Assembly: GCA_020060485.1 (NCBI GenBank)
Contig: JAGVAB010000152.1
Coordinates: 1 to 64,000 of the forward strand
Length of the DNA: 64,000 nucleotides
Source: Anaerolineales bacterium
GTDB taxonomy: Bacteria; Chloroflexota; Anaerolineae; Anaerolineales; Anaerolineaceae
Direction: 5' to 3'
Below the pieces are notes generated by a model, which saw nothing but the letters and a program-made list of their open reading frames with translations, was not told where the DNA came from and made no database searches. Shown here piece after piece: positions 55,600 to 62,707 of the stretch (position 1 is its first letter; the number at the start of each line of letters is the position of its first letter). The position numbers and the translations under genes are program-made.

Positions 55600-56682
55600 A
55601 TGCAGATGCATCTGGTAGGCGGATTCCTGGGGAGCGGCAAGACGACGGCCATCATACAGGCTGCACGTCAGTTGATTGCCCAGGGCAGGAAGGTCGGGGT
55701 GGTGACCAATGACAAGGGCAAACACCTGGTGGATACGGCTTTCTTCCGTTCTGCAGACATTCCCACTGCCGAAGTGGCCGGCGGTTGCTTTCGCTGTAGT
55801 TTTGAAGAGCTGGAAAAACGGCTTGAACAATTGAAGGAAACTGCCAGGCCGGATGTGATCTTTGCCGAGTCGGTGGGGTCTTGTGCGGATATGGCTGCCA
55901 CGGTTCTGGAACCGCTGCTGCGACTGCAAGAAACACAGGACCAGCCCACCAGTTTTTCGGTCTTCACGGATGTGCGTTTGTTGCGGATGTGGCTGCAAGG
56001 TGAAGAGCTGCCTTTCAGTGAAGAGGTGACGTACATTTTTGAAAAACAGATCGAAGAAGCGGGTTTGCTGGTGATCAACAAGATTGACCTGCTGACCGGC
56101 GAGGATGTGCAGGAAGTGGAATGGCTGGCCAGGCAGCGGTTCCCTGGCAAGATGGTGGTACGGCAAAATTCGCTGCTCGAGACAGGCGTTACAGATTGGC
56201 TGGAGATGTTGGGGTCTTCTGGAGGGCTTCCTATGGCAGAGGATGGCGGGATGGACTATGACCGTTATGATGCTGGCAGCCGGCAACTGGCCTGGCTGGA
56301 TGAGGCCATAACCATTCGGGCAAAGGATGCCCTGGGCGCAGCAAATTCGATGATCTCGGAACTGCGCTCAATTTTGCGGGCGGAGAGAATTCCGGTGGGG
56401 CATCTGAAATTCTTTCTGGCGTGGGATGGCGGCCATTGCAAATTGAGCTTCCCAACCCTGGAAGAACCGCAAAGGCAGCCGATGGACGTTGCAGTGGCGG
56501 TGGACATGGTGAACATGATCGTTAATGGCCGTGTTCAGACTGCCCCTGCCAGATTGAACCGAATGGTTGCCGCAGCCCTGGAGGCAATGGCGGCCACCCG
56601 GGAAGTGATCTATGAACGTGAGGAGACGGCTTATTTTCGCCCGCGGATCACCCGCCGGCGGGAGCAGCCCAGCTCCGGGTAG
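55600..56682 (+). CDS. CobW/G3E-family P-loop GTPase
   Basis: 360 residues. It starts with LVGGFLGSGKTT (Walker A, 7-16), has GGCFRC (Cys63, Cys66) where COG0523 proteins have CxCC, and NKID at 160-163. G3E proteins deliver metals (Zn, Co, Ni) or protect cobalamin enzymes (MeaB, HypB). Next to a corrinoid protein gene, a role in loading or reactivating the corrinoid is likely. It begins four bases after the URO-D gene. The C-terminal ~140 residues are not the usual CobW_C domain in any obvious way. Confidence 0.83.
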   Translation: MQMHLVGGFLGSGKTTAIIQAARQLIAQGRKVGVVTNDKGKHLVDTAFFRSADIPTAEVAGGCFRCSFEELEKRLEQLKETARPDVIFAESVGSCADMAATVLEPLLRLQETQDQPTSFSVFTDVRLLRMWLQGEELPFSEEVTYIFEKQIEEAGLLVINKIDLLTGEDVQEVEWLARQRFPGKMVVRQNSLLETGVTDWLEMLGSSGGLPMAEDGGMDYDRYDAGSRQLAWLDEAITIRAKDALGAANSMISELRSILRAERIPVGHLKFFLAWDGGHCKLSFPTLEEPQRQPMDVAVAVDMVNMIVNGRVQTAPARLNRMVAAALEAMAATREVIYEREETAYFRPRITRRREQPSSG

Positions 56683-56726
56683 AAACCAAACAGGCATCAA
56701 ACAAGGACACACAAGGAGAGATCAAA

Positions 56727-57368
56727 ATGGACGAGGCTTTGAAGGGATTGTACGACAGTATCATGGAGGGTGATCTGGAACTGGCGCAGGAAAAAGTGCA
56801 ACAGGCGCTGGATGAAGGGATCGCCCCTGGCCGCATTTTGAATGAAGGCATGATCGCGGCCATGGGAGAGGTGGGCCAGTTATTTGAGGAAGGCGAGTAT
56901 TTCGTGCCGGAAATGTTGATTGCGGCCCGCGCCATGCAGGGCGGTTTGCTCATCCTCAAGCCTTTCCTGGCAGAGGGGGATGTGCATTCACCGGGCAAGG
57001 TGGTGATTGGCACAGTCAAGGGTGACCTGCATGACATCGGCAAGAACCTGGTGGCGATGATGCTGGAGGGTTCTGCCTTCGAGATCGTTGATTTGGGAAC
57101 GGATGTCAGCCCGGAGAAGTTCGTTGAGGCCGTGCAGACCAGCGGCGCCGATATTGTGGCCATGTCGGCTCTGCTGACCACGACTATGCCGAATATGACG
57201 GCTGTGATCGAGGCGCTGAAGGAAGCTGGCCTGCGGGACAAGGTCAAAATCATGGTAGGCGGGGCGCCGCTCACCCAGGATTATGCCAGCAAGATCGGTG
57301 CGGATGGCTATGCAGCAGATGCCAACCAGGCCGTGGCCAGCGCCAGGGCGCTTTTGAACGCAGCCTAG
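56727..57368 (+). CDS. Corrinoid (B12-binding) methyl-carrier protein, MtaC/MttC type
   Basis: 213 residues. An N-terminal four-helix cap (1-88, with GRILNEGMIAAMGEVGQLFEEGEYFVPEML) is followed by a Rossmann-type B12 domain with DLHDIG (100-105), whose His102 ligates cobalt, SALLTTT and VGGAP. This is the carrier half of methanol, methylamine or glycine-betaine methyltransferase systems. The matching MtaB/MttB substrate enzyme is not in the window. AAGGAGAG precedes the ATG. Confidence 0.92.
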   Translation: MDEALKGLYDSIMEGDLELAQEKVQQALDEGIAPGRILNEGMIAAMGEVGQLFEEGEYFVPEMLIAARAMQGGLLILKPFLAEGDVHSPGKVVIGTVKGDLHDIGKNLVAMMLEGSAFEIVDLGTDVSPEKFVEAVQTSGADIVAMSALLTTTMPNMTAVIEALKEAGLRDKVKIMVGGAPLTQDYASKIGADGYAADANQAVASARALLNAA

Positions 57369-57390
57369 TTCAGTGTGGTACAGTGAAAGC

Positions 57391-57418
57391 CCGGGGCTGC
57401 AAAGCCCCGGTTTATCGT
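57391..57418 (+). terminator. Terminator after the corrinoid protein gene
   Basis: 8-bp perfect stem CCGGGGCT/AGCCCCGG (57391-57398, 57403-57410), 4-base loop, then TTTATCGTTTT. Ends the DeoR-URO-D-CobW-corrinoid operon, so the group of four is complete as transcribed. Confidence 0.8.
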
Positions 57419-57543
57419 TTTAAAACCGCACATGGCACTTGCATTGCCTGGCACTACCTCCAGGGCAGGTGTGCCGCCTTGCGGGTCTAAGTTATGCGTT
57501 CTGATTAACCTCCCGGATAATTTTTGAATGATTGGAGAGTCCC

Positions 57544-57603
57544 TTTTCAGTTTCATGAATTGGAATTATAATATCGATATTCGATATTGAAATTCGATAT
57601 TGA
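57544..57603 (+). promoter_or_regulatory. padR promoter with overlapping TCGATATT operator repeats
   Basis: TTTTCA (57544-57549), 17 bases, TATAAT (57567-57572). Overlapping the -10 is the palindrome AATATCGATATT (57570-57581). The 11-base direct repeat TTCGATATTGA follows at 57580-57590 and 57593-57603, 13 bases apart. The 8-mer TCGATATT occurs three times in 28 bases. This is a likely autorepression site for the PadR protein. Confidence 0.75.
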
Positions 57604-57621
57604 TGAAAGGCAGGCAAATTG

Positions 57622-57927
57622 ATGCTGAGAGATTTCTTTCTGGGTATGGTCAAGATCCATATTTTGTATCATGCCAGCAAGGAAGAGGTTTACGGCGCAG
57701 CACTGATGGAGGAACTGGGCAGGCATGGCTATCAGCTTGGGCCGGGGACACTCTACCCGGTGCTGCATGGGTTGGAATCTGAAGGGCTATTGTTCAGTGA
57801 GCGCCGGCCTGTCCATGGCAAAATGCGCCGCTATTACCGTATCACCGAAAAAGGTGAAGCAGTCTTGTGGGAGGCGCGGGCCAAGGTGCGCGAACTGGTG
57901 CGCGAAATTCTGGAACTGGAGCTGTAA
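57622..57927 (+). CDS. PadR-family transcriptional regulator
   Basis: 101 residues from ATG 57622. A winged helix with FFLGMVKIHILYHASKEEVYGAALMEEL and GTLYPVLHGLESEGLLFSERR, then RRYYRITEKGEAVL and a short dimerisation helix at the C-terminus. PadR proteins usually repress transporters or detoxification genes and bind small aromatic or drug-like ligands. The MFS gene 48 bases downstream is the obvious target. Operator-like repeats lie over its promoter. Confidence 0.9.
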   Translation: MLRDFFLGMVKIHILYHASKEEVYGAALMEELGRHGYQLGPGTLYPVLHGLESEGLLFSERRPVHGKMRRYYRITEKGEAVLWEARAKVRELVREILELEL

Positions 57928-57975
57928 ACGTTTATTTTTGTGATTCGTTAAGAACTGCAAAAACAGGAGCATGCG

Positions 57976-59217
57976 ATGACAGAAGGCAAAAAGGCGCCGA
58001 ATTTGAGAGATTTGCCGCGCAATGTGTGGGCGGTGAGCTTGACCAGTTTTTTCATGGATATTTCCAGCGAGATGGTGATCAATATCCTGCCGCTCTTTTT
58101 GTCGAATGTTTTGGGGGTCAAGACCAACCTGATCGGTTTGATCGAAGGGGTGGCCGAGGCTACGGCCAGCATTCTGAAGGTCTTTTCTGGCTGGTTATCG
58201 GACAAGCTTAAAGACCGCAAGTGGCTGGCGGTTGCCGGCTATGGCATTTCTGCCTTGGCAAAGCCTTTCTTTTATTTTGCCAACTCATGGGGAATGGTGG
58301 CCGGTGTGCGCTGGGCAGACCGGGTGGGCAAGGGGGTGCGCACTGCACCGCGCGATGCCCTGGTGGCAGATTCGATCAATGAAGAACAGCGCGGGCTGGC
58401 CTTTGGATTTCACCGTGCAGCGGATACTGGCGGGGCCATGTTGGGGCTGCTTGTTGCCATGCTGGTGGTGTGGCTGGCACAGCGGCACCAGGTTGGACTG
58501 AGCGCGGGCACTTTTCGAACGGTGGTGCTGATCAGCCTGATCCCGGCTGTGCTGGCGGTGCTCTCGCTGGCTTTGGGTGCGCGTGAGGTCAAGATCAGCG
58601 GGCAGACTGAAATGCCGCGCTTTGCCTTTAAATCGATGGGCAAGCGTTTCATGGTTTTTTTGATCATTGTAGGTTTGTTCGACCTGGGCAATTCATCGGA
58701 TGCTTTTCTGGTGCTGCGGGCACAGGAGCGCGGCTTGAGCGTGTTGGGCATCCTGGGCATGCTGGCGGCTTTCAATCTGGTATATGCCTTGCTTTCTACT
58801 CCGGCCGGGTCGTTCTCGGACCGGATTGGCCGGCGGCGGATGATCATTGGCGGCTGGGTCGCCTATGGCCTGATCTACCTGGGGTTTGCTTTTGTTCAAA
58901 CGGCTTTACAGGTGTGGCTGCTGTATATTTTATACGGGGTATATTATGGCCTGGCATTTGGCGCCACCAAGGCCATGGTGGCGGATCTGGTGCCGGCCGA
59001 CCTGCGCGGCACGGCCTATGGCACGTACAACGGGGTGATGGGAATCCTCGACTTCCCGGCTTCTTTGATCGCCGGTATCCTCTGGCAGGGGGTGGGCGGC
59101 TGGCAGGGCTTTGGGCCAGGTGCGCCCTTTCTGTTTGGGGCGGTAACGGCTTTGCTGGCCAGCCTGTTGATGATCTTGTGGATGCCGAAGGTGGAAAGCA
59201 GCGGTCAGGCGGGTTGA
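57976..59217 (+). CDS. MFS transporter (efflux type), with PadR regulator
   Basis: 413 residues and about 12 hydrophobic helices. The first loop DISSEMVINILPLFLSNVLG and the motif GWLSDKLKDRKWLAVAGYG belong to the major facilitator superfamily; a second copy-like motif, GSFSDRIGRRRMIIGG, is in the C-terminal half. WADRVGKGVRTAPRDALVADS marks a subfamily of conserved function-unknown transporters. It is in one operon with padR, so it probably exports the ligand sensed by PadR. Confidence 0.87.
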   Translation: MTEGKKAPNLRDLPRNVWAVSLTSFFMDISSEMVINILPLFLSNVLGVKTNLIGLIEGVAEATASILKVFSGWLSDKLKDRKWLAVAGYGISALAKPFFYFANSWGMVAGVRWADRVGKGVRTAPRDALVADSINEEQRGLAFGFHRAADTGGAMLGLLVAMLVVWLAQRHQVGLSAGTFRTVVLISLIPAVLAVLSLALGAREVKISGQTEMPRFAFKSMGKRFMVFLIIVGLFDLGNSSDAFLVLRAQERGLSVLGILGMLAAFNLVYALLSTPAGSFSDRIGRRRMIIGGWVAYGLIYLGFAFVQTALQVWLLYILYGVYYGLAFGATKAMVADLVPADLRGTAYGTYNGVMGILDFPASLIAGILWQGVGGWQGFGPGAPFLFGAVTALLASLLMILWMPKVESSGQAG

Positions 59218-59507
59218 TCTCATATATACCGTGTTTCACGATTGTTCCCAAAGACACCAAACCGGCGGATGAATCTGCAAAAATCTGTGGTATACTTGGC
59301 GAGCTTTAAGATCGGATAGAATTTTCTGGCAAGCAGTTCGCCAGGGTTCCAAATGGCTGCCCGACTCTGATGGATCGGGCTATTTTGTTGCCACCGGTAC
59401 GTTTGTGCAAAGAGCAAACCAACTGCCAGCAGTTTATGGGACGCAGCTTACCAGGTTTGTTGGTCACAACAAACCTGGCAAAGATGAAAAAAGGATAATT
59501 GTGTTCC
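59218..59507 (+). promoter_or_regulatory. Long leader of the DEAD-box helicase gene with perfect hairpin
   Basis: 290 bases, no gene seen. A weak stem GCCCGA/TCGGGC (59359-59364, 59375-59380) followed by TATTTTGTT may be a terminator. Nearer the gene, a perfect 12-bp hairpin (59451-59462 and 59467-59478, loop GTCA) lies just before the AAGGA site at 59491-59495. A TATACT at 59291-59296 could be the -10, giving an untranslated leader of about 200 bases. Confidence 0.55.
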
Positions 59508-61151
59508 ATGAGTATGTTTGCGTTGTTAAACCTTCACCCACAGTTGGTGCAGGCAGTTGAAGATTTGGGCTATACCGAGCCCACCCCCATTCAGTCTGAA
59601 GTCATTCCGGCCATGCTGGCAGGCAAAGATGTGATCGCCCGTTCCCAAACCGGAACAGGCAAAACTGCGGCTTTCGCCCTGCCGATATTACAGAATCTAT
59701 CGGCAGCGGAGAAGTCTGTGCAGTGCCTGGTTTTGACCCCCACCCGTGAACTTGCTTTGCAGGTGGCGGATGCCATGAAATCCTACGGTCAGCACCAACG
59801 GGTGAAGATCCTGGCGGTGTATGGCGGTCAGGCCTATGGCCCACAAATCCGCAGCCTTAAGCAAGGCGTTGAGATCGTGGTGGGAACTCCGGGGCGCTTG
59901 ATCGATTTGATCGAAAAGAAGGCACTGGATCTGGGCAGCGTCACGACTGTGGTGCTGGATGAAGCAGACGAGATGTTGAGCATGGGTTTCATTGAGGACA
60001 TCGAGACCATCCTGCGCGAAACGCCAGCCGGTCGGCAGACGACCCTCTTTTCTGCCACTTTGCCGTCGCGCATCCGCGGTTTGGCTGACCGCTATATGCA
60101 TGATCCCCAGTCGATTTTTGTGCAGCAAAAAGAAATGACGGTCAAGACCATTGAACAACGTTATTACGTGGTCAATGAGCCTGACAAGGCGGCTGCACTG
60201 ACGCGTTTGTTCGAGGTGGAAGAAATTACCAGCGCGCTGATCTTCACCAAAACCAGGGTCAGCACGGGCGAATTGGCCAATGAATTGACCGTACGCGGCT
60301 TTCCTGCAGAGGCGCTGAACGGTGACCTGAATCAGGACGCGCGTGAACGGGTGTTGAACCGATTCCGCGAAAATCAGATCAAGGTTCTGGTTGCCACAGA
60401 TGTGGCGGCACGCGGCCTGGATATTGATGACATTTCGCATGTGTTTAATTATGACCTGCCCAATGACCCGGAAAGCTATGTGCACCGTGTGGGCCGCACA
60501 GCCCGGGCAGGCAAGAACGGGATTGCGATCACCCTGGTGACCCCCAAAGAGAGACACGCCATCCGGCGGATTGAAGCATTCACCAAGCATAAACTGGAGC
60601 AGGTTTCCATCCCTACGGATGAGGAAATTGCAAGCTTCCGGGAAACGCAATTGATGAATCAGGTGACGGTCTGGCTGCGACGCGGCCGCTGCCAGCAGGA
60701 GCAAGCTTTGGTGGCAAGGCTGGTGGAAGAAGGCCATGACCCGCTGTTGATTGCCGCGGTGGCTTTGAAGATCGCCCGGGCTGAGGAAAAACAGCGCCCG
60801 ATTGCCCCGATCAGCGAAGTGAGAGATGTGCAGCCTGGCAAATCGGCGCGGCCGGAACGCTCTGGAAACCGCAAGGGCGACAGGAATTGGGGACCTGTTT
60901 CTCACGAAAGCGGCATGGTGCGTTTGTCCTTCAGCAAAGGCAAGGCACATGGCATTCGCCCCAGCGATGTGGTCTCCACGATTGCCCGTTTCTCCAAAGT
61001 GCCGGGCAGTTCGATTGGCAAGATCCACATCCAGGAAAAGTGTACCCTGGTGGATGTGCCTGAGCAATTTGCGGAGCAGGTGCTGGCCAAGGCCGGGGCT
61101 TATCAACTGAATAAACAACCCATCCAGATTGTGCTGGCGCATTTGAACTGA
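59508..61151 (+). CDS. deaD: DEAD-box RNA helicase, DeaD/CshA-like with DbpA-type C-terminal domain
   Basis: ATP-dependent RNA unwinding, in ribosome assembly and cold adaptation. The 548 residues carry the Q motif (GYTEPTPIQSEVIPAMLAGKDVI), ARSQTGTGKTAAF, PTRELALQ, DEAD at LDEADEMLSMGF, SAT, and HRVGRTARAG. After a linker the last ~80 residues (GMVRLSFSKGKAHGIRPSDVV...) are a DbpA-like RNA-binding domain, which in DbpA recognises 23S rRNA. An upstream TTG (59499) is too near the ribosome binding site, so the ATG at 59508 is preferred. Confidence 0.94.
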   Translation: MSMFALLNLHPQLVQAVEDLGYTEPTPIQSEVIPAMLAGKDVIARSQTGTGKTAAFALPILQNLSAAEKSVQCLVLTPTRELALQVADAMKSYGQHQRVKILAVYGGQAYGPQIRSLKQGVEIVVGTPGRLIDLIEKKALDLGSVTTVVLDEADEMLSMGFIEDIETILRETPAGRQTTLFSATLPSRIRGLADRYMHDPQSIFVQQKEMTVKTIEQRYYVVNEPDKAAALTRLFEVEEITSALIFTKTRVSTGELANELTVRGFPAEALNGDLNQDARERVLNRFRENQIKVLVATDVAARGLDIDDISHVFNYDLPNDPESYVHRVGRTARAGKNGIAITLVTPKERHAIRRIEAFTKHKLEQVSIPTDEEIASFRETQLMNQVTVWLRRGRCQQEQALVARLVEEGHDPLLIAAVALKIARAEEKQRPIAPISEVRDVQPGKSARPERSGNRKGDRNWGPVSHESGMVRLSFSKGKAHGIRPSDVVSTIARFSKVPGSSIGKIHIQEKCTLVDVPEQFAEQVLAKAGAYQLNKQPIQIVLAHLN

Positions 61152-61180
61152 TTTGCCTGTGCGCAGACAGGATGACAAGC

Positions 61181-61217
61181 AAAGGAGCTGACCTTGAGAG
61201 AGGCAGTTCCTTTTTTT
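61181..61217 (+). terminator. Terminator after the helicase gene
   Basis: 10-bp stem with one G-U pair, arms 61181-61190 and 61204-61213, then a T-rich tail. Confidence 0.8.
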
Positions 61218-61291
61218 ATGTTGATCGGGCAACAAATTTTCCGGAAAAGATAATACACTATTACTGTGAGTGTTACGTAGAAAAAATGGGT

Positions 61292-62641
61292 ATGAAGGTG
61301 AAAATGAAGAATAGAAATGGGGTACAGGCAAGAATAAATATCATCCTCGTTGTGGTGATTGGTTTGCTGTCAGCTTGCACCGATCAAGCCGCACTTAAGC
61401 CTGTTCAGGCAACAGATACGGCGACGGCACTGCCCTCTACAACATTGCTGCCAACCTTCACGCCCACAGTGACATCGACGCCGTTATCCCCGGATGCGCA
61501 GGCGTTGAAGGATATCGTGTTTTCAGATTGCATTCCTGTGGGACATTTTCTACCTGAGGATTTGGAATTTATGTGGGATCTTCTAATTATGCAAAATGAA
61601 GTAGTATTCATCTATGCTTTTGAAGCTGGTACTAAAACGGAAGTCCCTCATTTTACTGAGATTATGCCTCGGTATTATTACATGTATTTGGAGGGACTTC
61701 ATGTTTCCCCTAATGGAAAGTGGCTTGCTTATATTGATGAATCCCATTCAAAATTGATTGTAGAACCTGTAGAAACACTATTGAATAATATTGAAGAAAA
61801 TCGCATTGTTTGGGACATGGAAGATTGGTTTAGTATAGAACATTGGGTAGATAACAACAAATTACTTGCCATCTACAGACCAATTGAAGAAAGTGGTTTT
61901 TCACAAACAGTTTTTCTCAATCCGTTCACAAGGGAGGAATATTTATTCTTGTTAGAAACCCTTCCAAACTACCTTAGCAGCCATTTCAGCGGAGCCCTAT
62001 ATTCAACTCACTATATCTTTGAAGGAGAAGTAGTTCCTGATCCTACAATGAAAAGACTGATTTATCCCGAAATTGATATATCTGATCCATCTATCTTGGC
62101 AACGAATACATTGTGGGATATAGAAAACCAACAACCATTGGCACGATTGAGATTTTTAACAGATACTGTCAACGCACCTTTATGGGCACAAGATGGCAAC
62201 GATGTATTGATGCTGGGGCCCAACCCAGAACCCAAGCAAATAGTGAGGGAAGAATGGTTCTTGATAAACGCCAATGGTGAAATAAGGCAGATTACTCAAT
62301 TTCAAGATGTTTTTCATGATGTTGTATATTTTATTTCAAAATCAAGTCGTTCTCAGGATGGGCGCTTTCTAACTTTTGAGTTGTATTATGAGGAACCAGA
62401 AAAGACCCAAAAATATCTTGTGCTGGATTTGAAATCTAGTGTGATAGAAGGATTTTGCACTCCCTCTCTTGGACAATCAAGCTTCCGTGGACCAAAATGG
62501 TCTCCCGATAGTAGATATTTTATTATTTCTGGTGATAATATAGATGGGAAAGTTAATAATATTCTGGTGGATGCAGAAAATAGAACATCTTATACAATTG
62601 CTCAAGATATGGAAGTAATCGGTTGGATTGTGAAACCTTGA
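61292..62641 (+). CDS. AT-rich lipoprotein with TolB/WD40-like blades
   Basis: 449 residues from ATG 61292; 61286 and 61304 are other possible starts and no ribosome binding site decides. A type II signal (NIILVVVIGLLSAC) is followed by a Thr/Pro-rich linker. The rest shows PD40-like phrases (LHVSPNGKWLAYID, PKWSPDSRYFIISGD), typical of beta-propeller proteins such as TolB. Base use is clearly more AT-rich than in the helicase and upstream genes, a sign of transfer. It lies directly ahead of the truncated Rhs core. Confidence 0.75.
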   Translation: MKVKMKNRNGVQARINIILVVVIGLLSACTDQAALKPVQATDTATALPSTTLLPTFTPTVTSTPLSPDAQALKDIVFSDCIPVGHFLPEDLEFMWDLLIMQNEVVFIYAFEAGTKTEVPHFTEIMPRYYYMYLEGLHVSPNGKWLAYIDESHSKLIVEPVETLLNNIEENRIVWDMEDWFSIEHWVDNNKLLAIYRPIEESGFSQTVFLNPFTREEYLFLLETLPNYLSSHFSGALYSTHYIFEGEVVPDPTMKRLIYPEIDISDPSILATNTLWDIENQQPLARLRFLTDTVNAPLWAQDGNDVLMLGPNPEPKQIVREEWFLINANGEIRQITQFQDVFHDVVYFISKSSRSQDGRFLTFELYYEEPEKTQKYLVLDLKSSVIEGFCTPSLGQSSFRGPKWSPDSRYFIISGDNIDGKVNNILVDAENRTSYTIAQDMEVIGWIVKP

Positions 62642-62707
62642 AAAACTGGGGTGATGTGAAATTAGCATAAGCAATTTTTTGGCGTTTTTTGTGAAGTCAT
62701 TGGCTGT

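Noticed and set aside
59697..61331. 544-codon open frame on the minus strand across the helicase gene
   Set aside because: It is antisense to a complete, motif-rich DEAD-box gene; its protein has no recognisable domain and it starts in the terminator region.
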